A stretch of 60,000 nt of DNA from Phoronis australis (Eukaryota > Phoronida > Phoronidae), in contig NMRA01000008.1 in assembly GCA_002633005.1 (NCBI GenBank), forward strand, positions 442,985 through 502,984, written 5' to 3'. The notes under the pieces were generated by a model. That model did not search any database and was not told the origin of the DNA. It was given only the letters and a program-made list of their open reading frames with translations. The translations under genes were made by a program, and so were the position numbers. How positions within the stretch are numbered: position 1 is the stretch's first letter; each line of letters opens with the position of its first letter. Below are positions 24,901-35,300 of the stretch, piece by piece.

Positions 24901-27900
24901 GATGATTGCATTTAATCTGTGTTCGTAGTAGCAGGGCCGTTTTACCCAACTGCAGTGACCGTCTTAACCGCAAGGTAGGGTAAAACGGCCCAGCATCCCT
25001 TAAAAAGTCAAATCTGTCTTGGGCCAAGACGGTGCAATTTTAATTCTACTAATTATGATTTTTATAAACTACAAGGTAAGCTCTTCGAACATGATTAATT
25101 CATTGTACATACATTGTATACTTTTTGGGTAATGGATCTTTAAAGTTAAGGGTGCCGTTTTACCCCACTTTCCCCTAACTGCGATGTCACCGGAAGTGGG
25201 GCAAAAGCTTGTCGTTTGGCCATTTAACCAATACAGTAGCAGAGTGTATTCTGTTATTTTCTTCGCGTTTTTAGCCGTTTAGCTAAAAAAATGCCAAACA
25301 AGCATTGCTGTTATGGCAAATGAAATTCAGATTCGCACTACAAATATGTTCTATCGCGTGCTGTACTTATTTCGTTTTTTGTATTTTAAACGGGCGGTAG
25401 GCGAAATCCGCTCACTGATTAAGTTTTCACCTCGTCAAAAATTCATTCTACACCTAAAATTATCACCTAAAAAGGCGCTTACTTTCTTCAGTGGTTCTTT
25501 CTGCTTCAGTCTAAACAGATCTTCAATGAAGCCTAGCTACGGGAATTCAGGTGACTTTGGCGAAGAATTCCGACTCCACTTTGTGGTTACTGTTAACTTT
25601 GACCGCACACGCGATAACCACAAAGTATTTCATTACTGAAACAGGTGAATGAGACAAAGGCTAGCGCGAAACTGAGCGAACCGCAAGACCTGGTGTCTAG
25701 TACGTATGGTGAGGTGGTGCTGGGGAATAACACTGCATGATACGGGCTCTATGAGCCTGCGAGGTCTGTATTAGCCCAAAGGTCACCTATTTACAGAACT
25801 GAATACAACCGCACCTTGTTTAGCGCAGACTATGCTAATAGCATTATTGTTAAGTTCCTGCTATACATTAGGAGTATGCAAATATATGTTTAATGCGTAA
25901 AATGTAATGTTCACCTTCCCCTACTGGAGGAGTTACTGTTGCCCTTGGAACTGTTGCGTGATGACTCGCACTGGGCATCTATCAATAATTTTTCCATGTT
26001 GCCATTATAGATGGAGCTCCTTTGTACATCAGCAGGCAAGTCGGACAAAGAATCACCAACAGGCGTCTGTTGATAGTGAAGTTCAACCCAGGATTCTGCA
26101 ATACATTGAACAAAGTGACAGAGCGGAGTCAAAAAAGGCATTAAACTTAAATTTCGCACACAATCACATGGCAAGAACAAAATGACTGCAGCCACATCTT
26201 GTGATATCTGATATGGTAATTCATATAAATATACCAATAGAAATGACGTGCAATCAGACATCCATAGAGGCCTCAATTTCAGTAAGATGGAGGTCATTTA
26301 AAGGCGAAGGCAACTTTTTTCCATGTCATTTTGAGCTAAAATAAGGTTAGTTGGTTATCCTAGACATATTTTCCACTTAATTACAGCTTTTCGTAATTTT
26401 ATTAATTACTTGTCCACTACTCCGGAAGTGACGTTTTAGGAGGCAAGCATTTCGCGCCAATTTCTTTTCATATAGTCTGACTGTGAGAGCTGCCGAGTCA
26501 GTCATTGTTCTACCTCGGTTGTGTTAAGTTCCGTAGTCGTTTGCTTTCATTTACTAGTCAGTCAACATGCCACACTGTTGCTGCGTACCAGGATGTACTA
26601 ACTATCGGCTCACGCGCACTTTGGGAGTACCTTTGCATCGCTTTCCGATGGATGACACACTTCGCCGTACTTGGCTCGNNNNNNNNNNNNNNNNNNNNNN
26701 NNNNNNNNNNNNNNNNNNNNNNNNNNNNNNNNNNACAGTGCATTTGCACCAAGATGTGTCACCACGTCTGTCCTCAGTAGCCGCCTCGTTTCTCTCAACA
26801 GCTGCCTGTGCCTGTGCGTACTCTGCCTCGTTATAATCGGGCTCAAACATGTACCCACCCACTGAATGTCCGTGAAAAAATTCCTCGTCACCACTGCTGT
26901 GAACAAGGTCTCCGTCACTCACACTACTGTCACTGTGATACGGGTCACCGACTCCAGCCATTTTCAGCTTACAACACACTAAACAATCCCTAAATCCAAC
27001 GTAGTTGAGTTCTCTACTAACCTATCTTGCCGCAGAATACTCGCCGATGGAAAGTGGTGGCGACAATTGTTGAAAAACAGCACAAAACAAAAGTAGAATA
27101 GAACAGATTCGCACGGTAAAGTCAACGCAAAACCAAGTGGCGGGAATCGCTTGCCTCCTAAAACGTCACTTCCGGAGTAGTGGACGAGTAATTTATAAAA
27201 ATACGAAAAGCTGTAATTAAGTGGAAAATATGTCTAGGATAACCAACCAACCTTATTTTAGCTCAAAATGACATGAAAAAAGGTTGCCTTCGCCTTTAAA
27301 TTTTCAGACATGTGGGCCCAGTTGCAAATAGTTATACGCATACAGCAACAATGACGTCGCATGATCACGTGTTACGGTGTTATTGTTGAACAATGCACCT
27401 GACGTCACGCAACAATCAAACTTATCCAGCGGACAATTTTAAAGTTTTATGCAACCCAGCCCAGAAGAACAGTACTAGTAGTTGATATGAATTATTTCAT
27501 AATCTACTAAGAAGTAATTTTAATTACTGTATCAAAATACAATAAATCTACAGGGCAATTCACTAGTCAGAAAACAAACGCAGGAACAGATCACTGACCC
27601 CTTCCCCTAACAGTATGTGGGATGCTTTGGCACCACTTGACAATAACCCATCAGTTTACAGCTCTTATAATTACTATATCAACCAACAGCTGCTTATCAA
27701 GTACAATGAGATTGATAATATGGCGCAGGAGTGTGTTTTACGATAAGCTGGTTTGACCAACAGAAGCCATCAGATAAGATATGATTTCATATAGAAAATT
27801 TCAGGTCATGAGCACTTTTACAGGAATGAAAAGTACTACCAGAATATTTACCGTAACTCAGCAAGTTGGCAAATCATGCCATACTTTTCAACATAATTTA

Positions 27901-30707
27901 AAAAGGACTCTATTTTAGAGATTTCAAGTACTCCTTGACCTGTCCCCTGCTGGAATGCACCCTTGCCATCTCACTTGAGTGGTAGGGTAAATGAAGTATT
28001 CAACTAAAACTCAGAATGGTCTCACTGTGTCACCACTGAAAAACTAGTAACATTTTTGGCACACATGAACCTTTAATTAGTATGACAGCCCCAGTAGTAA
28101 CTCGAACTAGGTATGATAAGATGAGAACTCTATTTCAGTTATAATTCATGCTCTTCCCATGTATTTTGAAATCCATGAATTACTTCAGGAAAAATTACAC
28201 GGGATGAATTCCACACACGGTCGTGTAACCAAAGGATTGATGAATACCGGAAAGTTATGCCACTGACACTGCAGATAAGTGCAGTACAAGTCAAGCTACA
28301 GCACCAGTCATTTTGCGAAACAAATCGGTATTTTACTTGAATCAATAAAGCAGGGAGGTTGTGAATACGTAATATTTCGCTGCTATTTATCCAGTAAAAG
28401 TAAGCTAATAGGGATTATTTCCGTATTAGCGATGGAAAACCTTTAGAAGGCCTCCTAATTTAAATCGCAATCATTTAATCATTGTATCATGTCTTAATGA
28501 AAATAAGTGTTTTCTCTGCCAATTTCACATGGGAACAGTACTACTATAAGCACAAACCAAGTCAACCTATTGTGAGACAACAAAGAGTGTAGGCAATGTT
28601 ATCATTTACAGTCCCCCCCCCCACCCCCCTAACCATGCATTTCAGAACAAATTTTCCAACAACAACTCCTCGGTGCCCTTTGATGCACTCAAACTGAAGG
28701 TGAACATGATAACACTCCATGCCAATCAGGTTATTATGTTGAGGATGTGACAAATGGCATGTTCATAATAGCAACCTTGTACCGTGCTCCGAATCGCACC
28801 ATTCTCTTACCAGCCTTGTTATTGTCAATGTACAGAAAAACATCGTGATTTAACCTCAGGAACTGTATATTTAGAAAATCTTTCAACACATTAAGGCAAA
28901 AGAATTTTATTTTGTAAAATACTTTATGAAGAATTATTTTTAAGTAAGTTTTACTTTGTTACCAGAATGGTTTTTACTGTACATGAGTTATCAAATACCG
29001 TGTGGTAAAATGTGGAGCTTGATTTGTTTATCAGCAAACGACACTTAGCTTGACGACGAGTTGCATTTAGAGACTTGATGAAAATCCCAGGTCGCCAAAC
29101 GAAATCTGAAGTCGCCATAACTCGACTAAAAAGGTTGTGCCGTACTCCGTTATCAGCAACTTACTCATGCTTGGTCAATTTCAACCCTTAAAAAACATGT
29201 ACCATTCATTGTCTAACTCAATTCTTCCTACCAACAAAGATATAACGCATACACTGGAGGCACGTGTTATACCTATCATGCCAGATTTTTGATGAACAAT
29301 TTCGACTTCCATCCATTTGCTTCCTTTAAGCACATTCGATGTGTGCTGACTGCTGTGGTGACAAAATGCACTGATTTCACAAAATAAACAGAACAATTGT
29401 GAACCAAAGATATTAAATATAAGAAAACTGTTAAGAAGTCAACACAAACTTTGAAATGAATTTTGGGGGAATTATTGTCCGACTTTGATACTCGCAGAAG
29501 CAACTTCGTGGCAACTTGAGATTTTTCCCAGGTCGCCAAACAAAATCTGTGGTCGCATTGGTGACCTGCAGGTCGCCAAATCGAGCGTTGTTTAATGTTA
29601 TCAAAATATTTAAGTATAGAAAAAATCATTTAGGCAATAACTTTCCGACGAAACTGAAGAAAGTTCATTACCTGCTTATAGCAAATTACTGTCTGTCAGA
29701 TAAACCTCACATAAATGATCAGAAAAAAACATTAGACAAATCTTAGCCCAACAGGATTTGCAAGTAATTGGAAAAGAAAGTGTGCACTGTTTTACCCCAG
29801 ACAAACGCCGGGGAAGACAATTGGACTTCGAACGAGTAGATGACACTGAATGCAGCATCACAATTAACAGCAGGTAGAATTATAGCATGCACAATAGTAC
29901 AGCAATGCTGAAAACGTGACCTGCAAATACCAGAAGTTTTCTGGGGTGTCTATTACATACACCATGTTTGTCACCTCTCACCCAGTCTGTGCTGTTTGTA
30001 ATCCACAGGCCAGGACACATGGTGTTGGGAGAAACAACTAGACTAAACCAAAACCAAGAGGTTACATACCAAAAAATTGAAGCAATTACTCCATGAGGAT
30101 AAAATCTAGGGGCCACACAGTGTCGGTGTGATCGGCCCGGTCATCTCAGAGCCTTTAGTAATAATTGGGGTATTACGTAATATATAGATAATGAGATGCT
30201 ACCTAGCTCAGACAGTTGCATTAATCAACAGGTCAAACTGTTTTAATTCAGACAAAACAATATTTTCAGTGATGAATCAACAATACAGTCTGGCTAGCAA
30301 TCAATAAACAAGTAATTATACAAAAGTACGTCACCACTTCCTCTTATTTTCCAACCAACCATATCAAGTTAAACTTCTCAATCATGTTGACTTTAGTTTG
30401 TACGGTGTTTTAAAATTTGTTTGATAATTACGAATACAACGTTAGAACGAACAATGACCAATACACGTTCTCCCAATATCAAAGAACTTGTAACACGACG
30501 CAAAAATATGTTCAGAAAATATATTCATGCAACATAAATAACACGTCACGACAACAGAGTGATTGAGGCCATGACCAGCCCAGGCCACCTTAGCTGTCAA
30601 ACGAAAGAAGTCAAGTTGTGAGCTTGTTATCGCGCATCATAACATTTTAAAATGTACCTACCATTCAGTGACTCGTCTTGTTGCAACCTGACGGAAGAAT
30701 CCATCAT
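15934..30707 (-). CDS. BNIP3: BNIP3/NIX-type mitophagy and cell-death receptor
   Basis: Exons on the minus strand are 30707-30662, 26095-25915, 20690-20663, 19044-18999, 17175-17029 and 15997-15934. The start MMDSSVRLQQDESLN joins ESWVELHYQQ, placing the LC3-interacting motif W18-V-E-L21 with S17 before it. Next comes SSIYNGNMEKLLIDAQCESSR (family: [20 protein letters not shown]), a Ser/Pro-rich stretch, DWIWDWSSR, then FRHPARSRLSMRNTRVM and a C-terminal membrane helix (LPALLVTHACTFFLG...). The protein ends in MKKYCNWAAVAKATSQ. In this family the helix anchors the protein in the outer mitochondrial membrane and the LIR recruits Atg8 proteins. The 28-bp exon ends in phase 0 but the next begins in phase 1, so an exon (equivalent to the family's RRKEVESILKKN segment) should lie between 19045 and 20662; I could not find it. 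Transposons fill the introns. Confidence 0.9.
16852..17007. mobile_element. GC-rich inverted-repeat element next to a BNIP3 splice donor
   Basis: The ends are CATGGGCGGCGCA and TGCGCCGCCCATG. An internal GGCCGCCCATGG suggests the right half was duplicated. Its right end is 21 bp inside the intron after BNIP3 exon 17029-17175. Related sequence occurs at 31037-31112 and 31344-31497. Confidence 0.8.
17980..18480. mobile_element. Diverged MITE material (TTACGGTAAAA family)
   Basis: Pieces TTAATTTAGGACACAG, CTTGTCGGCCATAATG, TTTAGCACCGAATT and TGGTGAAATTTTACTG match ends or interiors of the family seen at 4266 and 48166. The boundaries are uncertain. In a BNIP3 intron. Confidence 0.45.
19950..20035. 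repeat. Dispersed TTGGCGACC repeat
   Basis: TTTGGCGACCTCAGATTTTG and TTTGGCGACTTGGG occur here. The reverse complement occurs twice in direct orientation near 29085-29120 and 29530-29580, all in BNIP3 introns. Confidence 0.5.
21346..21530. mobile_element. Diverged MITE (TTACGGTAAAA family)
   Basis: CAGTAAAATCTCACCAATTT starts at about 21346. The inverted interior TTGTCGGCCATATTTTGTCC and GGTGCTACAT match the 48166 copy. Confidence 0.5.
22493..23415 (-). pseudogene. Non-LTR retrotransposon reverse transcriptase, C-terminal remnant
   Basis: Reading the minus strand from about 23370: LFDKMVYTSLCYGAEIWG, then (shifted frame) GECGRFPLFTKYFVSCIKYW, then RVNDCYLQGWQSDIES, then RLRCSNHSLLVKRGRLTNIP, then a CxxC-type CELCNSECVEDEYHLVF. 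This is the order found after the catalytic core in many invertebrate LINE reverse transcriptases. At least three frame changes and internal stops show it is dead. An AATAAA on the same strand lies at about 22493. The upstream catalytic part is absent, as in 5'-truncated insertions. It lies in BNIP3 intron 2. The clade cannot be assigned by eye. Confidence 0.75.
24032..25175. mobile_element. TA-flanked pogo-like (Tc1/mariner superfamily) element
   Basis: The left end is GGGGAGAGTGGGGTAAAAC and the right end in reverse is GGGGAAAGTGGGGTAAAAC. TA lies outside each end (24030-24031 and 25176-25177). More GTAAAACGGCC-type motifs sit subterminally on both sides, likely transposase sites. Inside is a psq-type DNA-binding exon but no DDE catalytic domain, so this looks like a 1.1-kb deletion derivative. 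Confidence 0.82.
24508..24696 (+). CDS. psq/CENP-B-type helix-turn-helix exon of the pogo-like element
   Basis: A 62-residue frame begins MPRKYIRTSLRNAWEREDM and contains AIAAMRREMGCKTAARQFGI then PRTTLKRRFK, the N-terminal HTH seen in pogo/Tigger/Jerky transposases. A TTTTGTTTTGTAG acceptor-like tract precedes the ATG by three bases, and CCAGGGTAGATAG near the end could be a donor. The catalytic part is missing from the element. The frame is intact, but function as a protein is unproven. Confidence 0.75.
   Translation: MPRKYIRTSLRNAWEREDMEKAIAAMRREMGCKTAARQFGIPRTTLKRRFKDQNGPMTNVPG
25714..25895 (+). mobile_element. Minisatellite-cored dispersed element, copy B (one unit)
   Basis: GGGGAATAACACTGCATGAT, GGTCACCTATTT, one degenerate core unit, and TTCCTGCTATACATTAGGAG match copies A and C. 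Its 3' end lies about 19 bp past the BNIP3 exon 2 donor. Confidence 0.65.
26567..26678 (+). CDS. THAP zinc-finger domain, N-terminal part of a transposase (cut by gap)
   Basis: The frame begins MPHCCCVPGCTNYRLTR and continues VPLHRFPMDDTLRRTWLA up to the Ns. The paired cysteines, the HRFP motif and RRxW match the first half of the C2CH THAP DNA-binding domain. The later Cys-x2-His pair and any catalytic domain would be in or beyond the gap. Confidence 0.75.
26679..26734. other. Assembly gap (56 N)
   Basis: An unresolved stretch inside the Kolobok-like element. Two converging reading frames stop at its edges, so real coding sequence is probably missing. Confidence 1.
26735..26961 (-). CDS. 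P2X7-like zinc-binding domain protein, N-terminal part (cut by gap)
   Basis: From ATG at 26961 the minus strand encodes an acidic, serine-rich start (MAGVGDPYHSDSSVSDGD), then GGYMFEPDYNEAEYAQAQ, then RRGDTSWCKC at the gap edge. The FEPxYxEAE and GDTxWCxC pattern is that of invertebrate proteins matching the P2X7 intracellular zinc-binding region, which are widely multiplied and often near transposons. An upstream in-frame ATG at 26979 is possible. Family assignment rests on pattern memory. Confidence 0.6.
27300..30660. other. BNIP3 intron 1 remainder
   Basis: Apart from the direct repeat pair near 29090 and 29535 (AGGTCGCCAAAC), no exon, RNA gene or intact element was recognised. Poly-C at about 28613-28627. 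Confidence 0.5.
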
Positions 30708-30797
30708 TTAAAAGTTAATTAAGCTAAATATTTCCGATTACAAGTGAAATATTTTCAGCACTCTCGGTGCACGACACACTGTTGATGTTTACGTTGA

Positions 30798-30817
30798 TGA
30801 CGTCAACGATCACATGA
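30798..30817. promoter_or_regulatory. CRE palindrome and M-box-type E-box upstream of BNIP3
   Basis: TGACGTCA at 30798-30805 and TCACATGA at 30810-30817 lie 91-110 bp upstream of the BNIP3 ATG. These match the CREB/ATF site and the MITF/TFE-family E-box. Motif matches only. Confidence 0.4.
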
Positions 30818-31036
30818 TCAGCTGAGGCACTATCAGGGGAAACAATCGCTAAACACGAATCAGACGGTACAGTTAAGTCACGGAGACTTTGACTTTGGTC
30901 GGCGGAGTCAACGAACCTCGGCCACCTGCGGCACTCCACTGAGATCGCCAAATCAGCGCCGAATACATCGATACTCTCTGATTATTCATGAATTCCAACA
31001 TGCTTACTACATTCTTAATTTTTAAGGTGCCTACAG

Positions 31037-31112
31037 TGGGCGGCCGCGGCAGCAAGGCAGGCGATGCCGGGGCCTTTAAAGCCCCCCATCCCCCTTTGGT
31101 GCGCCGCCCATG
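31037..31112. mobile_element. Short GC-rich inverted-repeat element
   Basis: GGGCGGCCGCGGC at the left and GGTGCGCCGCCCATG at the right; same family as 16852-17007. Confidence 0.6.
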
Positions 31113-31343
31113 GCCTGAAAATTATCACAACAAAAAGTAATGGACTACTCGGTGTGATCAGCGCTTATTACTACTCAGTTCATCTTTTGACGAGGTCATG
31201 GTGTCAGAGTCTCAGCGCAGCTGTTGGGAAAAACGTTGATGTGAATTCCAGTCATTGTATGAAAATGTAAAATATTGCAATCTTGTGTCTACAGCTGAAA
31301 GGGGAGGGGGTTTTGTGGCACTGAAAGAGAGTGTAATCCATAA

Positions 31344-31497
31344 GCGGCGCAGCACTGAAAAAAGTGGGGCTATAGCCTGGCCCCCAGGCCCCCCTAGTGG
31401 TGATGCACCACCCGGTAGGACCAGGGCGCAGCACTGGAAAAGTCTGGAGGGGACGGATATAGCCCCACCCCCAGCTCCCTATGGTGCGCCGCCCATG
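31344..31497. mobile_element. GC-rich inverted-repeat element, second copy upstream of BNIP3
   Basis: It starts GCGGCGCAGCACTGAAAAAA and ends GGTGCGCCGCCCATG. An internal GGGCGCAGCACTGG repeats the start, the same half-duplication seen at 16852-17007. Confidence 0.7.
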
Positions 31498-31499
31498 TA

Positions 31500-32180
31500 A
31501 TCTGTATTCAGGTTGTGCTACTTTTACTTGGATTTGATGAGATGAACGACATAGCTGTCCAGGATTTCACGATTCTACACTGAGCCTGTAGACTCGTGAT
31601 TTAGATACCTCGATAAAATTGTGAATGCTTCATTGATTCTGCCTGGATATAAGTCCATTGAAATAAACTGATTTTAGCTTTAGATAATGTTCTATAGGCC
31701 TACTCTCCAAGTATTACATGTCTGTAATGATTGAGGGCCAGAGGTCACTTACATGAAATAAAACGTATCACCTTTAACTCATTGTCTTGGTGCCTATGGG
31801 TATTTTGCCCACATAATTTTGATACACAGATATGATTACAGATGATGAAATGTTACAGTAATTACATTGGCCAACATTTCCTGACAATGAACAGTGCTAG
31901 TAATTAATTTTCATCTTTCATCATTTCAACACCTGTACATGTAAATTCAACAAATGAAAAATCATATTCATTTAAAACAATGCTAAGTAAAAGCATGAAA
32001 ATAGCGAGTGATGTACAAAGTTAAAATGAGCGAAAATGGTAATAACCAGCAAAAATGAAACATCATTGAATGGAATTTTAAAATATCAAACATACTGTAA
32101 ACACCCAATAATAAGGAGTATAAAAAATGCACATTTATTCATCATAGACTTGTAAAATTACAATGACATATACAATGTAA
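31500..32180. other. Intergenic stretch between BNIP3 and the polymerase gene
   Basis: AT-rich. No gene, RNA or element recognised. Confidence 0.5.
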
Positions 32181-32188
32181 CGACAGTC

Positions 32189-32194
32189 TTTATT
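32189..32194 (-). terminator. Poly(A) signal AATAAA of the family X polymerase gene
   Basis: AATAAA on the minus strand 187 bp after the stop codon; a plausible 3' UTR length. Confidence 0.6.
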
Positions 32195-32380
32195 GATAAC
32201 AGACTGTCACATTTGGAACACATGATAAATAGAAATTCAGTCAGGTTTGTAAAAGAATACATAATTTTCAATTGGAGTTTAAAAGATGAATTTGACTAGG
32301 ATTCAAGCCTTACTCCGTAGACTCCAGTGAGTTTGCAAACACTCTTTTAACAGGTTTTGTTACAGTTTCACACTCCGTCA

Positions 32381-35300
32381 TCAACAATTCCTTTCCCATG
32401 GTTCTCGATATTGCAGCTTTAAATGTTCAAACACTTGCCTTTCACTTGTGGATTCCAGACTTTTACTCTGAAAACACAAAAATGTCATTTTAGAATTAAT
32501 AGCTGCATTGACAAAAATCTTAATGAGCATGTCAGGAAAAGTAGTCAAGAAAACACAGCGGTTATCTCACATGTTTTTGTCTGAAAAACGTGTCAGAGGC
32601 ATTTACATTAGTTAACTTGTTAAGTCTTGGAGTTATCTCATTACTATATGTTGGCTAACGTATGTTAATTACAGCCTACAGTAGGCCAAATCATCACCAG
32701 AACCTGTGGCTATAGGGATGAACAGATAACATGAATGTGGTGACCCCTATAAGTCTGTAAATTTACTATTCCTAATTTCTACAGTCGCACAATTAGTTCT
32801 TTGCCTGAAACGTAAATAAACTATTCAACTAAGCAAATTGATTGTGACAAAAAGTGGATTCAATTGTTGGTCAGTTAGCTCCTCTTAAGGCATTAGGGAC
32901 ACTTGTCAACTTTGTAAAAAGCTTTCATACTTCATCCAAACTTTTAAAAAGTTCGCAAGAGTTGCAAATCATTATTTAGTTTCAAAAATTTAAGAGATCA
33001 AATCCTAATTAATATCTCTTTGCTGGAAAAAACGGTCATTGCAGTGATACAAACACACAACAATTGAAAATAAAAAACAAAACACAAATGATTTGCACTA
33101 CTTATAAAGAAGGCATTTTTGAAAATATAAGAAATAAACAGCTACCAAAAGAAGCATAGCTTTCTAAAACTGCTTTGAGGTGGTGACGTCTTAATATCAT
33201 CTTCTAAGAATGCTAGAAAATCTGAAGATGACCACAGAAATAACGACCGAAATGTCGTGCCAATATAACAGGCTAGAAGTTGACATGGATGGATTAATAG
33301 ACTTTAGAAATGATGTTGCCACAAGACAGTTACATTTACGTGGGGACGAAGCAACAGCACGGACCAAAGCTAATCATGTAAAATGACCCGGAATGTCACA
33401 CAATGTCTCTTACTCCTCTGAGCTCGGTCTTACTTGTGAATGTATGCAAGGGAGTGAATGAGAACCTGGATATAATGCAAAAGCCATTTCTGGGGCTGTA
33501 CTAAAAATAATAAAGAAATGACTTGGAATCTCCTGTCATGACTGCAGAGTGCAAGCGGAATTCAAAATAACAGTAGCTACAGTCATCAGGCATTTTGTTT
33601 GACTACTTCCGGCGTGTACTGTATAAGCACTGTAGTGGGGGAGAAGCATGCATAATTGCACCTAATTAGCAAAAAAATTCAGACTACCTGTCCAGGTGAA
33701 TACAGTCCGTGGCTTGTTAACCTCATGTTCAGTTCCCTCTGAGCGTACAGTCTGAGTGACCGATTGAAGTGTTTGCTGCCTGTCCATCCAACCAAGGCGT
33801 AGTAATACTGATTGATTGGTGCAATAACAAGGTCGACCCTTCTGGCCACCCAATCACGATTAGACCTGGCCAGAAGCAATAGATCATCTAATTCACAATC
33901 ACGTCCAGATCCATCACAATGTAAGTTTTCGCCAACAGACTCCCCGCAGGGTAATTTCACGATTCCTATCCATTTCTCAAAATCATCCATTGTACTTTCA
34001 GATGCCACTGTGTTGGTGCTCGAGTGGCTCTCATGCTTCCCAAACAAAATGAAGTTCTTGCTGTGAAGGGCATCTAGTAGTTGTGCCAACAGTCCCTTTT
34101 CTTTGTCAGCCTCAGGATGGGAAATCAATAAGTCAACATCATGGCCACACGGTTTACCCCTGGAAATAAAGGAGCTTGAATTAAATTTCCAAGTAATTAT
34201 TGCAGGCACACCTTTACTGTTGATGGAATTTGCTAATTTAATCCAGACACAGGAAAGTTTTATTACCAAAACACGTGATCAAAAGCCTTGGACCAGATGC
34301 TGACTATGTCAACAGTTCTAGGTCGTGCACTCGGCCTTTCGAATAAGTCGGATTTTCCGATACTCGGATGAAACTTTGTGATCCAGTTTTATCCGACTAG
34401 TACTGCCTTTAGCAAAATTCTATTACGTTTTTTGATAATGTAATTATTGTATTGTATTGATCTCAATATCCATAACCCGTGACGTGCAGCAAACTAGTTT
34501 TCATTGTATGACAATACTTCAACAAAATATGGACACATAAATAAATATATTCATCACTATCACAGGCAGAGTACCTTCTAAATCCACCAGTTAACTCCAC
34601 AGTAGCACCAGGCAGGATTCTGTTGACTTCAGCCCTGACAATATCTCTGATGGTATCTGCCTCACTACGTGGGACAGGACTGTTCAGGTCTTGATAGAAT
34701 GCTAGGCCTGGCGAGAAATGAAAGTTTCTATTGGGGATGTTGCTAATTCAGCAAAATGACACATTTGAAACATTTTATTAACTACAGCCATATCTGATTT
34801 CGGCTGGAAAAAAATTTGAAAAGAAAGCGCAATCTATAATTACATCAACCTGAGCAGCGTTGAGTAACTCAAAAGCATTTTTGAATGAAACCATGGCCTT
34901 AGCAATTATTCATACTGTCCCTCAAGCAACAATTCGTAAAAGACAAACTTCTTATATTGTGCATTTGAATCAACATCTACAAAACTGCTAAGAGTACATG
35001 GACATTAACATATTCAAAGTGGGTGAAGTTGGCCAATGAAACGCAAGGTCATGCATTACTAATAATTTCTACCTTTCAACAAACCCCAGAAGGTCGCGAG
35101 GTTGGAGATTCCAACATTAAGTCACCAAAGTGCTAAAGTACTTTAGAACAAGTCACCCTCATACAATTTAACTACAGTAACCGTGCACAGAAAGGAAGCT
35201 CAAACAAGCCACTACCATTATGAACATAAAAAGATAGACCCTACAACAATGGCTATTTAATAAATGGTTCAAGATGTAGCCACCTAAACCAATACAATCA

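Larger units (their letters stand above)
26302..27295. mobile_element. TTAA-flanked DNA transposon with ~157-bp inverted ends (Kolobok-like)
   Basis: The left end 26302-26459 and right end 27139-27295 are reverse complements at roughly 95 percent, starting AGGCGAAGGCAAC. TTAA flanks both ends (26298-26301 and 27296-27299). A THAP-domain start reads inward from the left and a P2X7-like zinc-domain start from the right; both run into the assembly gap. TTAA duplication plus THAP fits the Kolobok superfamily; piggyBac shares TTAA but lacks THAP. The assembled length of 994 bp is too short for an autonomous copy unless the gap is underestimated. Inside BNIP3 intron 1. Confidence 0.8.
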
